DNA of 64,000 bases, taken from positions 856,001-920,000 of the forward strand of contig JAWZYV010019913.1 of assembly GCA_038373885.1 (NCBI GenBank), given 5' to 3'. Source of the stretch: Cheiracanthium punctorium. Lineage: Eukaryota; Arthropoda; Arachnida; Araneae; Cheiracanthiidae. The notes under the pieces were generated by a model. It was not told the origin of the DNA, searched no databases, and saw only the letters and a program-made list of their open reading frames with translations. The position numbers and the translations under genes were made by a program. How positions within the stretch are numbered: the stretch's first letter is position 1; each line of letters begins with the position of its first letter. Shown here piece after piece: positions 21,481 to 34,872 of this stretch.

Positions 21481-22616
21481 TAAGACTCGGGACTCAGAAG
21501 AGATTACGTGCCACTGTGAGAAGTGGCATTAGGACTCCACTCTTCTTTTGAGTTCATTTTTATGTATTTCAGAATAACAGGTTTTGTGTTAGTTTTTAAA
21601 AAGTTAACTTATTTATCTTGTCACTTTCTAAAGAAGGTTCTTCTTAGTTTTAGAAAGCCATTTCACGGCTTTTTTTTTCTTTTTTGCCTGTACCACTTGG
21701 AAAGTGACAGGAACTATTTTTCCTTTACCCCCAGACGCTTGGAGGGTTAATAGACCAACAACTCCTGAAAAGTATTTTATATTCTTATAGAAGAAACAGC
21801 CTTAAAATATTTGAATATTTGCATTCCCTGAAATCATTTTCATATTTGAAGCACAACGGCTGTTTATTGAACCACTCAAACTATTTCATGCGCAAAATTC
21901 TCTTCTTCATTTCGCTCGAGGCTGCAACGAAATTTCGACAAAATATGACAATCATAAAACCAACTCTAAAATTAATTCCCAAGGAAAAATTCTTACTCTT
22001 CAGTCCTTGCAGAGAAAGGCATTGTTGGGAGGGTCTGAATCCACCGCAATCATCCAACCCTCAAGAACTTAAAGCTTAATTTATATTTCAAATTACTGTG
22101 CATCCCAAGCCAGAAAAGTAAATAAATTGAATATTCTATATTGTGTATAGGAGCGAAGAATTAGTTGTCGCTTCAGGTCTTCCTTGGGATTAACTAAAAG
22201 TGAAAGTAATTTATTTCGATGTCTAAGAATTAAATATATATGTAAAAGTGCTAAACTTTCTAATCTAACCGAAACAACACATGCAAGTTGGTAATGGAAC
22301 AAACACAGAATTGGTAATTTAAATGAGATTACGAAAAATTTGCCGTTGTTGTGTTTATGTGAATTAAAAAACAGAGATGTATTAAGAGATCTATTAATTT
22401 CAATTGACATTATTATTAATAAGCATCACATTGCCACTTGTAATAATAATTGTAAAAGTAATTTGAATGTAGATAGATTATTAGTAATAATGGTTCCTAC
22501 AGAACTGGTAATTTAAAGGATATTACCGGTATATTTTAAATACATGTTCCCGGGGCAAAAAATAACGTGATCATTATTAGCTTTTGTTCGTGTCAAAATT
22601 TATTATATTACTGATC
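21481..22616. other. AT-rich intervening sequence
   Basis: Several frames of 75-105 codons occur (21523, 21819, 22093) without known motifs or shared neighbours. Confidence 0.45.
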
Positions 22617-22850
22617 TTTTTTTTTTTCTAATGCGGGTACTAGTCGTTTGTAGGCGTTGGCCACTACTAGGCCGGAAGTACTGGTTACTTTATTACGGAG
22701 GCAACTGAAATTGGTGGACCAACGTTCCCTTCTATGAAGGGACGGAAAAAATGACACCCAAGTCTATGCCAGGAATCGAATCCGGACCCTTGGTCTGGTA
22801 GGGGTCCGGTAGTGAGGGGTCTGGTAGTGGTTCTCTAGTCATTACTACTG
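22617..22850 (-). mobile_element. tRNA-headed SINE sharing tail with 5S SINEs, copy A
   Basis: On the minus strand, a B-box GGTCCGGATTCGATTCCTGG is followed by a body (AGACTTGGGTGTCATTTTTT, CCCTTCATAGAAGGGAACG, TTGGTCCACC, TAATAAAGTAACCAGTACTT). It ends CCCGCATTAG plus an A run (22617-22627). The body matches the copy at 38275. A 17-bp duplication (GGTCCGGTAGTGAGG-like) disrupts the region where the A-box should be. Confidence 0.75.
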
Positions 22851-23265
22851 AATGCAACCTTCTAATAATTAAAATTTGTTTGATCTGAATTTGTTTAGAT
22901 TATATGTATTTTTTATTAATTAACCCATTGCGCATCAAATTATGTTTAGCATTAAAGATATTCAAAACTAGTAAATTCCTGGTGCTTTCGATGGACAGCT
23001 TTTGCCATCTGCTGTGATAAAGAGAACAGATAGCCAACATATGATAGAGCTCACATTTCTAAATCTCAATTATCACGCATAGCATAATAAGGAAAGAATG
23101 ATTACAATTAATATACTGAAATAGAATAATGACGTAAGCACGTACTTCGTGGTTTTGGGTTACGAAAATTTAATGTAAGTCATGGTGCGCAAGAGGTAAA
23201 ACGTTTTTATTTAATTTTCACTGCATGTCAGGATCAAATATTGTAATCAACTTTTCGCTAACCCC

Positions 23266-23368
23266 TAGTAGCACAACTAGTTCAAAAAACGTTTGAATTA
23301 CGTTGGAAACACGTTTTTTGACGCTAAAAAACGTGTTTTAAACGTTTTTTGGACTAATTGTGGTACTA
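23266..23368. mobile_element. Short palindromic MITE
   Basis: TAGTAGCACAACTAGTTCAA at 23266 pairs with the other end, which reads TAGTACCACAATTAGTCCAA on the complementary strand. Both continue into AAAAACGTTT and AAACACGTTTTTT, so nearly the whole 103 bp folds on itself. TA at each tip may be the target site. Confidence 0.65.
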
Positions 23369-24205
23369 GAGACTTGGCAGTATTCGAAAATGTTGCCTAC
23401 TGACATCTTTTAGCCAGCAGAGAACGAATGAATCAAAAACTAACATTTTTATCGCTGTTTAACGATATTTTACCCCTATATATTTTAAAGAGTCTTACGA
23501 AATTCCTATTAAGTTCCTACGAAAGGAAACAATTTTAATCCCTGTTTTACGAGGGCAGTGTTGATGGAAAATGATAATCTATTACCCTTATACTTCAATC
23601 ACCACAAGGAAAAAAAGCACGGCAGGCGTTTAATGGAAAAGTGCCAGTATTTCAAATTTATAACTAAAATGCATCTATTCCAATCATAGATCGCAGCTGC
23701 ATAATATGTGTGAAAATAACACTAACTAAAAACTTTAACACGCATAAAAAGATGCTTAGCAAAACGATAGTTTTGGTGGATTTTACTTTGGTGGATTTAC
23801 TTTGGTGGATTTTACTTGGTGGATTTTAAGGAATTTTAAGTAAAAATTATTACTTAATTTTTATTTACAAGTAACCTATTAAAAATATTAAATTGTTTTA
23901 AATAAATTAAAATATTTTTAATTTCACTCTATTGCTAAGATAGTGGAATTCATGCTATATATGTGACTGTACTGAGTGATCCTGCTATCACTTACATGAC
24001 ATCACTGCCTAAGGACGTTTATATCGGTAATACAGAATCACCTAAGTACGGTATAGCCTGGTATCTGGACTATTTATGATCCCTACTTTACTGACACCTT
24101 GGCTTTTCTTCAAATAATCTCAAATTCTAAATAACCTAAAAAGTTATTATTTATCAAGGAATTTGAGGTTTCCTTTTATTCAAATTGAAACGGTATCTTA
24201 AATAC

Positions 24206-24605
24206 TCCGCAAAAGGGAAAATTTGAGTGATTTTTATTAGACCAGACACGGCGAGTTTATTCTAGAAACGTGTCATTTCGATGCTTCACGTGATTTTGAC
24301 AGATTATTGATAGAGATATGAATATGGGTTTTATATTTTAGCAGAGTTCTTTTAAATATGAAATGCAGATGACAGTCTGTGATACAGTATTCAATATTTA
24401 TTAACTCAATTCTGTCATAGCTTGATATGCAAGTCATTTATTTAAGAATTCAAGACGATATATATTTACAAAATACGCGGTGAAATATTGAAAGATTTTT
24501 GCAGTTAATCTATGAATAAGCTATCTCATATATTGAATAGTTTGTCTCTAGACTCTCACTGCAAGAATTTGATTGAAAAAACTTTCCAGTAAAAACTGTT
24601 ACTAA
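24206..24605 (+). repeat. Duplicated segment, copy A
   Basis: The segment is similar along about 400 bp to 26478-26885 in the same orientation. Shared strings include GATATGAATATGG, AAATGCAGATGACAGT, CTCAATATTTATTAAC and CTGTCA. It is non-coding in every frame I checked. The pair lies 2.27 kb apart. Confidence 0.6.
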
Positions 24606-25826
24606 AGCGAATAAAGAGGTATTTTATACAAAAACTGCTTTATGTGTTTATTAAATTTAGAAGCCCAATTTTCTAGCTATTTTCACAATAATTTCAAAAC
24701 AAAAACTTTAAAAATATTAAGGGTTTTTATGGAAAAAAAAAATATCTATTTAATCAAACAACATTTTTCATCTATTAGCATCTTATATATTTTAATAACT
24801 AGGATGTTGGATTAATTTCTTCTATTGATGTAATCAAACAATCAAATGCTTTAGGAATGCTCAAACAACACTATTCCTTCTACAGAAATTTATCAGTGAA
24901 AATTTGCCAGGCAATTCCTTCGTTACATTAATATTGAGTCCAATTATTAAGTTAATATTGCATTATAGTTGGAGTAATTAATTTATTTATATTTTTGTAA
25001 ACATTAGTACGCATTCTTAAAAGAATAATTAAAAAAATGTTTAACATATTGCGAAAATATTGTAAGCCTACTCAGAAAGACTACTTGGGCTGTCTAACAA
25101 TTATTTTGAGGTATTTACATTGAAGACATAAACAATGTATTCCCAATTGTATGTTTAAATTGTGATATAATAGAAATAAATACAATTAGTTTAAATTATC
25201 AGATAAGTATTAGCTAATATCAAAGTAAGATTTATAATATATGGCTATAATCGAGCTGCTGCAGAATACAGTTGTCCTATAAATGTTGCGACAAACGTCT
25301 GGGGGAGGTAAGACACATTATAAGGAATCAAAATCACACAGCAATGTGGGGGTCAAGAACGCCGTTTTCCTTTACCGGTTGATAATTAATTTTGGAAAAC
25401 AGTTGATGTATTTCCCTGATTTCTTAACCAAATTTCATGGACAAAGAACTTATCTCCAAAATTTCATCCATGAAATGAAAGAGAATTTTTAGACTATTAA
25501 TTTTAGTCATGCATTTACAACGAAATGTACATTGGATTTTGACGAACAATGGTCGGAAAGTTCACTATTATTTCAGCACTTGCTGCAAGTGATTTTTACA
25601 ACTTTCCGGACCAAGACGACGTTTCCGGTCCCACAATGTTATGTTATTCCGATTTTTTATGATGTACCCTACCCCCCCTAGAAGTATATTGGCAACATTT
25701 ATGGGGCACCTTGTAGTACACCCACTCAAAAGAATATTCCAGTAAAATCAAGTTTCCTATCTTCATAATGAAGTGTATTTCGGAATGGCGGTTGATCATA
25801 ATGTGTGATGCCATAAATGCCTTTAA

Positions 25827-26102
25827 CCCATTTGTGTCTGGATATTTTTGCGACTTTCTTGGATTTTTACTGATAACAGAAATAATAGATAAATTTCTGA
25901 TGTCAACTTCTCGAACAAGGGATGATTTCTTTTAAAATCATTGTGCATAAAAATTGAAATATCAACATCCTACTGGGTCATGTTAAAATATTTTGTAGAG
26001 TTGAGGCTCAATACTCATGAAAAAAGGCTACGAAAAATAAATAACGTTTTCGACTAATAGCGAAAATGCCGTCCCAAAAAAGGGACACTAGGCATAAATG
26101 TG
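25827..26102 (+). mobile_element. 276-bp piggyBac-type MITE, copy 1
   Basis: TTAA sits on both sides (25823-25826 and 26103-26106). The ends are CCCATTTGTGTCTGG and, on the other strand, CACATTTATGCCTAG. The TTAA target and CCC-type start are those of piggyBac elements. A second copy of exactly the same length lies inverted at 52450-52725. It carries no transposase. Confidence 0.8.
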
Positions 26103-26477
26103 TTAAATCCGTGCTTTATAAATCGATATCCGTGCAGGATATTGATTTATACCTGAATTCCGCTTTTGAAAAGGTAAAAAATGTAAAAAAAAAAAAAAAT
26201 TCAAAAACAAATGAAAAAATTAGGCTTCTTATCTTAAAAATCTTGTCTTTTTATGAATTCTCAGAAAAGTATTAGAAAATTTAAGATCCACTAAATCCAC
26301 TAACAGTTCAAAATTTCTTCCCGGCTTGCTTTGAATCTTACTTAATTATTATTTTAGTCAAACATTTTGGGGACCAATTATTCGACTCACAATATAACTA
26401 AATAATTTACTTATGTTTTTATTTGCTATCAAACACTTGACGTTCTCATTCATTGCAGAACGATGTCTTGGGTCTTC

Positions 26478-26885
26478 AGTAAGGGGGAAAGCTTTGAGTG
26501 AGTTTTATTGGAGCAAGACGGTGAATTTATTTCAAAAACGAGACTTCCGGATACTTCACGTTATTTTGACAGTTCGTTGATACAGATATGAATATGGTTG
26601 ACTTTTTTGTTGAGATTATTCGTTTGGATATAAAATGCAGATGACAGTTCGATATTGTACTCAATATTTATTAACCCAGCTCTGTCACAGCTAGAGACGT
26701 ACGTCGTTTGTATTAGAAACCGATATGAAATTTATATCTTAAACTTTGTGAATCGACTATTTGTTGCCATTGCATAACACATAACACCTTTAATACAGTG
26801 ACTAGCTTTATTAGAGATATTGACTGTTCTTCGCAGGAATTCATAAGACAATTTTCAGTGAAATGATGAAAGTTTTCTACGGTTC
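26478..26885 (+). repeat. Duplicated segment, copy B
   Basis: Partner of 24206-24605, estimated by eye at about 75 percent identity over the first 235 bp and less later (GACTGTTCTTCGCAGGAATT against GACTCTCACTGCAAGAATTT). Confidence 0.6.
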
Positions 26886-27094
26886 AGTTTTACTAGCTGC
26901 TCTAAATTTTTACTTTATTCTCGAAAATTAAATATTAACTTTAGAGTCCTTTTAATACTGAATTATAGCTTTCAGAAACCTTCACGGATTGGGTGTTTAG
27001 ATTAAGTTTCTGTAGAGATGTTTTCCATTTCACTATCATGGAAAAAAAGGTGATTAATATTCCCTTTCTTCAACATCCTACTCTTATACTGATA

Positions 27095-27486
27095 AAGGTC
27101 GTTTTTTCCTAATGGCCCGGTAAGTTGCCTACTGCAAGCTTGACCGCTACGAGTGCCGCAGGTGATGCTCATTTCTTTATGGAGACGCCTATTAATTATG
27201 CAGACCAACATTGCCTCGTATGAATGGCCTTCTAATTTTGAACCAAATCCAGGTGAGAGACCTAGCACCTATATTGGTATCCTCAGAGGTATAGATTGAA
27301 CATGGAAGACATTGGAGCTACGAGAAATTTTACTTGAATCAACTCATTTTGCGTACACGGTTCCACAGAAGTCCAACCGAGAGAGGCTTTCATCCTCCCA
27401 AGCACTGAACAAGCCGGTGTTGCTTCACTTTCCGAGTTCTTATGGGAACGGAGCTTAGTGACCATGCCACTGCGGGACGAGAAAAA
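27095..27486 (-). mobile_element. 5S-rRNA-headed SINE, copy 2 (fullest)
   Basis: On the minus strand it starts CGCAGTGGCATGGTCACTAA. The 5S-like block (27388-27443) reads AACTCGGAAAGTGAAGCAAC, then TTCAGTGCTTGGGAGGATGA. GACTTCTGTGGAACCG and CGTAGCTCCAATG follow. The 3-prime half contains CATTCATACGAGGCAATGTT and TAATAGGCGTCTCCATAA, which align with the body of the tRNA-headed SINEs, and it ends GGGCCATTAGGAAAAAA. Confidence 0.7.
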
Positions 27487-27489
27487 AAA

Positions 27490-28765
27490 AATCTTTAAAT
27501 TTGGTGTTAATAACATTTTAGTGCTAAAAGCAACTTTTATTTAGACAGATTACTGCGCGCAATTAGAGCTTTGAAATAAGAATATAGTCGATATCTTTCC
27601 GAAGAATCTAAACTAAAAAAAAAAAAAAAAAAAGCTTTGCTTTATGATTTCGAAAATTTTTCCTTCTTTTCATTTTTCTTTAACAATTTTCAAAATTATT
27701 TTCTGTAAGATTATTGTTACAAGATTAAACACAATATCTTAAAATACCTAATAAAAATTTTCCTTCGAAATGACAAACAAAAAAACTATTTGGAAATAAA
27801 TTTCCACTTTATAAAGGGTTTCCTATGATAGAAGCTTAAAGAAAGTTTAGAAAACAGACTGAATTACGTGCTGTTGCCGCGTACGTAACGTCAAGGGAAA
27901 AAAACCTTATTTTTTCTTCTTTATTTTATGAAGGCAATGATGAAATAAATTTCAATTAAATAAATGAAAACTTGACCCGACTGAGTGAGACTTCAACATT
28001 TTTCTCTTGGTTCATTTGTAGCACGTATAGAAAATAGTACGGATTCTTTAAAAAATAAAATGTCAAGATATCTGTTCTTTGAAAAACGCAACTTGAAATT
28101 TGGTTGTTTCAGCAATATAGATTTTCTTTTTCCTCACTCAAAAAGAGCATTAAAATTATTTTTCGTAAAGTGTTTCTTTCTTGAGTGGTTTAATCTAAGA
28201 TTTTAATTTAGTCTTTGCTTGCGTGGTTATAAGTCACTGCATTGCTGCATCTTAAAAGAATATATTTATAGCGCAGTACATGTGCATAGATCAAGCAAGC
28301 GGAAGTTAATTCACGTAGCTTCGTAGTACAGATTTTATTTTTCGAAATTATTTAAAAGAGTTCATTGAATGAAGGGCGGGCTTATTAGTTGCAGCAGTCA
28401 ACTTTTTTAATTTCAGCAATAACTGGGTGTTTTAAAACACCAGTCCTCATTTTTTTGTTTTAATTAATACCGGTTAGATTTTTCTTTGATTTTCCTTAAC
28501 TTGTTATTTTATCTTCTCATGTACACACCTTCGCTGAATAAACCTCACCATTTGGAAAAGAATGCATTACGGCAAATAAATGAGACACGATTTCATTAAA
28601 AGTCCGTTTCATAATTTTTATCCCGAAATTTGTTTTTACTTACCACATTCTAATTCTATTTACTTTTAAAAAATTATTTCTCTTATAAAATAAAATTTAT
28701 CGTAATAAATAGGGATACAGTGTGTGATTTTATAGTCCTATAATACATGTCTTTACTAACAACGG
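27490..28765. other. AT-rich intervening sequence
   Basis: An 18-19 A run lies near 27617. The frame at 27985-28206 has no known motif. Confidence 0.45.
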
Positions 28766-28769
28766 CGCG

Positions 28770-28960
28770 GCGTGACGTAGTAAGTCACAGTGTGATTTAT
28801 TGAAAGTAGAGTGGTGACTTTCAGGTGACATTGCAATCATACCATCATAGACGATCCGTCACTCTGACATCACGTGAAAGTCACAATTAAACCATGTCAT
28901 GGCATTTCGTTTGCATAATTGGTCACAAAAATATGTGACCTGAGTAACACCACGAAACAG
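28770..28960. repeat. Cluster of GTGAC/GTCAC inverted motifs
   Basis: At least eight GTGAC or GTCAC words occur in under 200 bp. The best pair is GGTGACTTTCAGGTGA (about 28812-28830) with TCACGTGAAAGTCAC (about 28870-28885). It may be a decayed palindromic MITE or a cluster of binding sites. Confidence 0.4.
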
Positions 28961-29559
28961 CACTGCAACTTCAAGGTGCTATAAATAAAGAATAATTCTT
29001 CAATCAGTGATGTATTAAAAACTATTTTTCCTTATGATACTTAAAATAAATCTACTTTATAATTCTGGACAGGTCATTCTGTCCCTGAGGATCTAAAATT
29101 CTTATCAAGGAATAATGATTTTATAGCAGTTTTAGTGGTATAAAGGGATAGTTTTTGATAAAGCTGACGGTAATTAGTTTTAATAAGCCATAAAAAATAT
29201 TTACAAGCTATAGAGCTGAAAAGGATTACAATATGTATATGTTTTCATTAATATTATTAATGTACCTGTACTGAACAGAAAATTGAAAGTCAAGCAATTA
29301 AAAAATAAGCCATCGTTTAAAAGGATTAAATGAAACTTAATGAAGTTCGTGTCCCATATCTGTGTTTAACTTTATTGCATCTTGAGCTTGTTTGAGTTAA
29401 TCTTTAACGTTACACTACTCGCTATTAAAATTGCTACACCAGGATAAAATACAAATAACAAAATGATATTTATTAAACGAATATATTAAGCTAAAAATAA
29501 CAAATGATTAAATTTTCAAGAAATTCGGTAACTGAGAAATCAGTTTAAAAAAAAAAAAC

Positions 29560-30690
29560 TATGTCAGCAATAACAGCTGCTATACGTCTGGGAACTGAGT
29601 TAGTCAAAAATTGCATGGCATGTAAGGGTACAGTTAAATCATGCATCTTCACACTATTCCACAGATTATCGACCGCAGTGACTGACGTTTGGTGATGAGC
29701 CAGTCGCTCGCTGCATTTCCAATCCCTCAAGCGTTTTGCCACTTGGAGAAAATCTGTAGACGCCAACTGGATGCTAGCAGCAACTGGCCCTTTGCGATAC
29801 CCCAAAAAACATCACTGGGTCCGGCTATTACTGTAGCGTGCCCCTCGAAAATATGCTACCGCTGGCTCTTTGCTAAACTTAAAAACACTAGACTATCATT
29901 GACGTTGGCATCGTTCGATTTTTGCCAACTTGCAGAACTCTTGAGGGGTTGGAAATGCGCAGTCGCTCGTCAACCACTCATCATATGCTTTATATTGGTG
30001 AGATATCTAGAGAACGTGTTGGCCACGATAACAACCGAACATTTCTGTATAAAGGAAGATCCGTACCATACCGGCAACATAAGGTCCCGCATTATCATGC
30101 TGAAATGTAGCGGTTCGCAGTCCTCGAATGAAGGAGAGAGTCACGGTCCTTAACACACCAGAGATGCAACGGTTGCTGTTCAAAGTACCGTCAATGCGAA
30201 CAAGAGGTGACAGAAACATGTATTCTAAGGCACCTCATATAATCGCTTGAGGTGATCGGCCAATATGACGATGTCGAATGCACGCTGGCGCTGTGGGTTC
30301 TCCACGATGCAGCTAATCATGGATTTGACTATCATGCTGCTGTAAACAGAACCTTGATTTATCTGAAAAGAGGACGTCAAGCCGTTGCTGCGTACAAGTT
30401 CGTCGTTGATAGGTCAATTGAGCTGTCAGTCCATGTAGCTGTGAACATCGTCGAACTGATAGAGCTAACACTTGCCTTGCAAACGATCCCATTTCTTGAC
30501 TCATTGCTCATGGCGAGGCTGAACGATCCATTAATGACACACGGTATCATGTATGCCTTCTCGGCGTTAGGGATAGCGGGACAATGAGATCTAGCACGGA
30601 TTTACGTATGAAAATAATGAAACCATCTGTTCCATATTCTCAAGACAGTCCTGAGATCTCGAATGACGCGATCAGCTATATTGCAATATG
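29560..30690 (-). pseudogene. Tc1-type transposase relic, lineage 1
   Basis: On the minus strand the order is a helix-turn-helix remnant (RDLRTVLRIWNRW, near 30640), QEMGSFARQ, a catalytic block reading DVLFSDKSRFCLQQHD (30330-30380), PLVRIDGTLNSNRCISGVLR (30160-30200), ATFQHDNAGPYVAG (second catalytic D, near 30090) and a C-terminus SVPRRIAAVIAD (29570). This is the standard Tc1 D-D-E layout at near full length. It is broken into at least four frames. A sequence CTATTAAAATTGCTACACCA near 29425 may be its outer end; no convincing partner end was found. Confidence 0.85.
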
Positions 30691-30699
30691 ATAAATCGT

Positions 30700-33600
30700 A
30701 ATCACGGTACTCTCATTTCAACCTCTATTAAAGTCAGACGCGGGCTGGTAAAGCTCTCAATAGCTTTTCGCCACGGAACACGGTTGGTTTAAATGCGATG
30801 TGTATGAGAAACCTTCTGTACTTCTTTATTTAAGCACATTGTAGTGTCGTTACCAACTCCTACTTTGCATGAATATGTTGAAAAGCTAATCATTAGCATA
30901 CCACAGCATCTTCTTCCGGTTGTGTAAATTTCACGTTTTCAGCCTGTTGCCTTCTTAGTGCAGCAATGGTCAGCAGTAATTTTTCAGATAATAAACTGAT
31001 AATTATTTAGTCTTAGTCAGAAAATTAAATAATAAATACCAATAGTTTAATTTTATATATAAATAACTCGGTTAAACTTAAAAAAACTGTTTGAAAAGGA
31101 ACAAATAAGGATTAAAAAGAAACTGAATTCCATGGTGAGTCACCAGAAGCCAAAATCTAGGTTTTATGTTTAGGTTTGCATGTATGGTACTAGTTCGGAA
31201 GAAGTAATAAATAGTATTATAAATGTAAATATTATAAATGCAGGACATACAGTCGTTGGAAAGAAAGCAATACTGCAAAACTACGGGAGAATCTGCTTTA
31301 CTTCGAAAATGAATGTTGTACACTTGAAATAGTCAGCATTTATGTTTAGATGGACAGAAATCAATTTCAGTTGGCTTTGTATTTTAGATAAATACGAAAT
31401 CTTAATGACATGGATAAATGTTAGCCTTTTGCCAAATTTGTTCGACATTGGAATTGTAAGGCCCGTTTTGGAGATCTATTTTTGACATGGAATTTGGCGA
31501 AACAGCATCAAAAATTGTAAAAGCAAGTTAAATAATAGTCAAAAAAGAGCACAGAAAGAATTTTGCTGAATAAACTACAATCTTAAAAAAAACCATTAAA
31601 AGTTGTGGTTTTAAAAATCGAATTAAAAAACTTCAGAATAAGATTCTTTTCAAACAAAAGAACTGTAATTTCTATCGTCATTTACAGTGGACACTTAAAC
31701 ACAATTATGATGCAGATGCATGTATTAAAAAAAGTAAGAGAACTGCTTATTAGTAGTAGATTAAAAAACAAAAATGAAAGTGAGTGTTACTGCATATAGC
31801 AGCTTAGTTACCAAGAACAGCGCCAGATCATCTGAGTGCAGTATGTCACACACTATTCCACGATGCTCTGCTGAAGTGCATGGTTAACATGTACGATTGG
31901 AAAAATTGGTACCTGTAAACGAAAAAAAAACTAAGACCTTAATATGCAAAGTCTGTCGAAGGCAAGTCTGAACAACGTATAGAGAATTTGAAGGGATTCT
32001 AATGTTTAATAGTTTCCAACGAGTTTCCAACATACTCTTTCCGCTTATTTCTCTACTACCGAAACTATCCCCTTTTCAGTTCTTCAGTAAGAACTTCTCT
32101 TTTGTTGAATGAGCTCTTTTTGTTGTTTTCACAATTTCCTTATTTTGTGGGGTAGTTTCAGTGATTCTTCAGGCTTGTTTTGTAACTTTTTTTCCATCTT
32201 GTCACACTATTGTAAATTTTTTTAACATTTTACAGCCTAAGAATGCTTTGTTGGTGAAACTAACAGCGCACTCTGATGCATCAAACTCCCTTTAGCCAAC
32301 TCAACATTTTCCTATTATGCGAGAACAAACTTTTCACGAAAAAACAAACAAACAAACAAACAAAGAAAAAAACCAAAACCATTCAAAAGTCACTATTAAA
32401 CTTTACCAGACCAATAATGAGAAACTCTCTTGGAATATTTAATGTCAGTCCGATAGTAAGAGAAGGATGTCATACTGTTACGTTTGGTAAATGTAACAAC
32501 TTCAGGATGTTCCAACGTGGATTTGATATTATCCGTGGGTGAGTAATTCGTACAGTGGTATCAATATACAGTGCAAATTAGGTTTAAAACAATAAGCAAC
32601 CAGTGTGATTCTTGCTTATTTTTTGACAGAGCCCATGAGAAAAATGCTTCTCATTTAGTGGTTAATGAGTCACTTTTACAAGCGCAACTCAAACATCTCG
32701 CAAAGGATTTGTTAAAAAGAGTCCTCACTTAACCCTATCCTCTTTCAGCTACACGAGCTGAAACGGAGCAACTTCCTCGAATTGTAGGTGATGAAGAAAG
32801 AGCATTTCTGAAAGTTCTACGAATTCTGAATTTCTTAGACTAAGAAATTTAGAGATAATGAAATGTAGGATCGATCGCTCATACCATGGACTTTTTTACG
32901 CAGCCAGTATCTAAATTTTGATGATTCTTCTCTAAATCCTTCATGTATCAGTATCGATACTTGTATTTTTCATCAGCATAATTCATTATTAAATTATGTT
33001 TGATATAGAAATTATTTAACAATTTAAGTTAATAATCACGTCAACTTTTAGGTTAAAGCATTCTTTTCTTTCTCTTTTATGCAAAAAAATCAAAATAATA
33101 AAGAAACTTATATATCTATGTTTAAAAAAAAAAGATAGTTGAGCTAGAAAAATTATCTTAATAATTTGCAATTATTTTTATAAAGTTTAAACTACAATTC
33201 TCTTGAAATTTATTTTTGAAAAAAAAAAAACATTTAATGAGCTTTTGAAAATAATATTTTCAAAATGATTTATTTTATTAGTTTAAGTATAATAAGAACT
33301 TTATTTAATTCCACCAAAAGAAAAAAATACTTTTACTTAAAAGAAAAAATTTTCTAATAAATGAAGAGATATATTTTGATAAAATAAAAAAAAAGCTACA
33401 TTTTAATCTCTATTCTAATTGCAGAAGAAAAGTTAGTCTCATGAGTGAATTCCATTTCTCGGAAAAGATATTGATCATTTCAGAAACACATGTTCTACAC
33501 ACAAGAGAAAAATGCTTTACTTTTTATTCTATTTTTGCTTTATCTCAACTTAATTAAATTTCAGAAAATATTTTATGGAATTTTGTGGAAATATACCTGG

Positions 33601-34870
33601 TTATTTAAAGTGACTTCTGCCTGCGTTTTAAAGTCTCGGAGTGTTTTATTGGTGAAAGAGATTCTAAATACATATGAAGAGAATAAATATAGATTTTTTG
33701 ATTAAAAATTAGACTAGTTCATAGAGGTTATTTATAAGATTTCAATCTTTTCTAGACGTGGCAACAAACGAGTGCATATAGAGGCCGAGTATATCAGCAA
33801 AATTTTGAACATCGTTTACTTCTTTTCAAAAAAATCTTCTTAACCCTCCTATTCCAGTGAAGACAGCATTTTAATTGTTGAAAATTGTTATTCATGAGAT
33901 GGAAATGCAGCATAATTACATTAGAGGTATTCTTGACATAGTTAACGGTGAGTTAGGAGCTCGGGTTATCACCTACAAACCCAAATCATCTACTGTGTTG
34001 CGCCAATCTAGTGTCCTGCGTTGATAAATGTATCACATTTGAATCCATAGGGGGTTAATATTTGCATTATACATGAAAATTTGGTTTACAAGAGACCTTT
34101 ATTGAATAAAATATCCCGACTAATTTTTACATCTTCTAAGAAAATTCGAAAGGGTCTCTGATATCGGTTCTCTGTTTGTTGTTGCTCTATTTATAACATT
34201 TATTTTCGGACTTGTGTGTTGGTTTAAAGAGACCTCTTATAAATCTTCATCGAGTAAAGTGGACAAACACAATGAAAGTTTTACTAGCAGAGAGATAGGA
34301 AATAAACAATCAGGGTTTGAGTGGCAATCAAACCCATCACTGTACGCTTAGGCGACTGGTGTGGACTAGGACAGGCACTTAACCTGGAAGCCGCCGGTCA
34401 GCTTCTGTTTGTTTGCTTGTGCTCTAACTTTTGTAAATAACAAATTGATTGTCGCACTGTTTACAAAGTCTTTACGGAAAGTAACACAATGAGTTTGTAA
34501 AAAGGAATTATTCATGATATCGTTATAAACGCTAAAAATCTCCAAAGTAAGCTTCTGTGGTTCCCGGTCAATTTTGCCATCAGTTTACAGTCAATTTTGG
34601 GAGGCACCTACTTTAGAGTCTGTTAAGGCGGTTTAGTTCTTTTCTGTTTCTCCGAAACATGCTTCTTCTAAAGCGATCTTGATCCTAAGAATGCAAAGAA
34701 GTTTGACAGAGCTAGAGGTTAGGTTTTTAAGGTAATTGAAGCAACGAACACAATGTTACCACTGTGTGCTTGACCAAACACCCCCGTAAAAGCAGAGTGG
34801 TGCGTCTTGCAGCGTAGTCGTAGTACTGCAAGTCGTAACACAACACTAAGAAAATGTTTACCAAAACAAC
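30700..34870. other. Long AT-rich stretch without recognised genes
   Basis: It contains only simple A/T runs, an (AAAC)n patch at 32342-32363 and chance frames (31078, 31605, 32276, 33490). The patch around 34730-34870 is less AT-rich but unassigned. Confidence 0.5.
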
Positions 34871-34872
34871 TA

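Noticed and set aside
29689..30153. Plus-strand frames of 154 and 111 codons at 29.7-30.6 kb
   Set aside because: They are shadows of the minus-strand Tc1 transposase relic.
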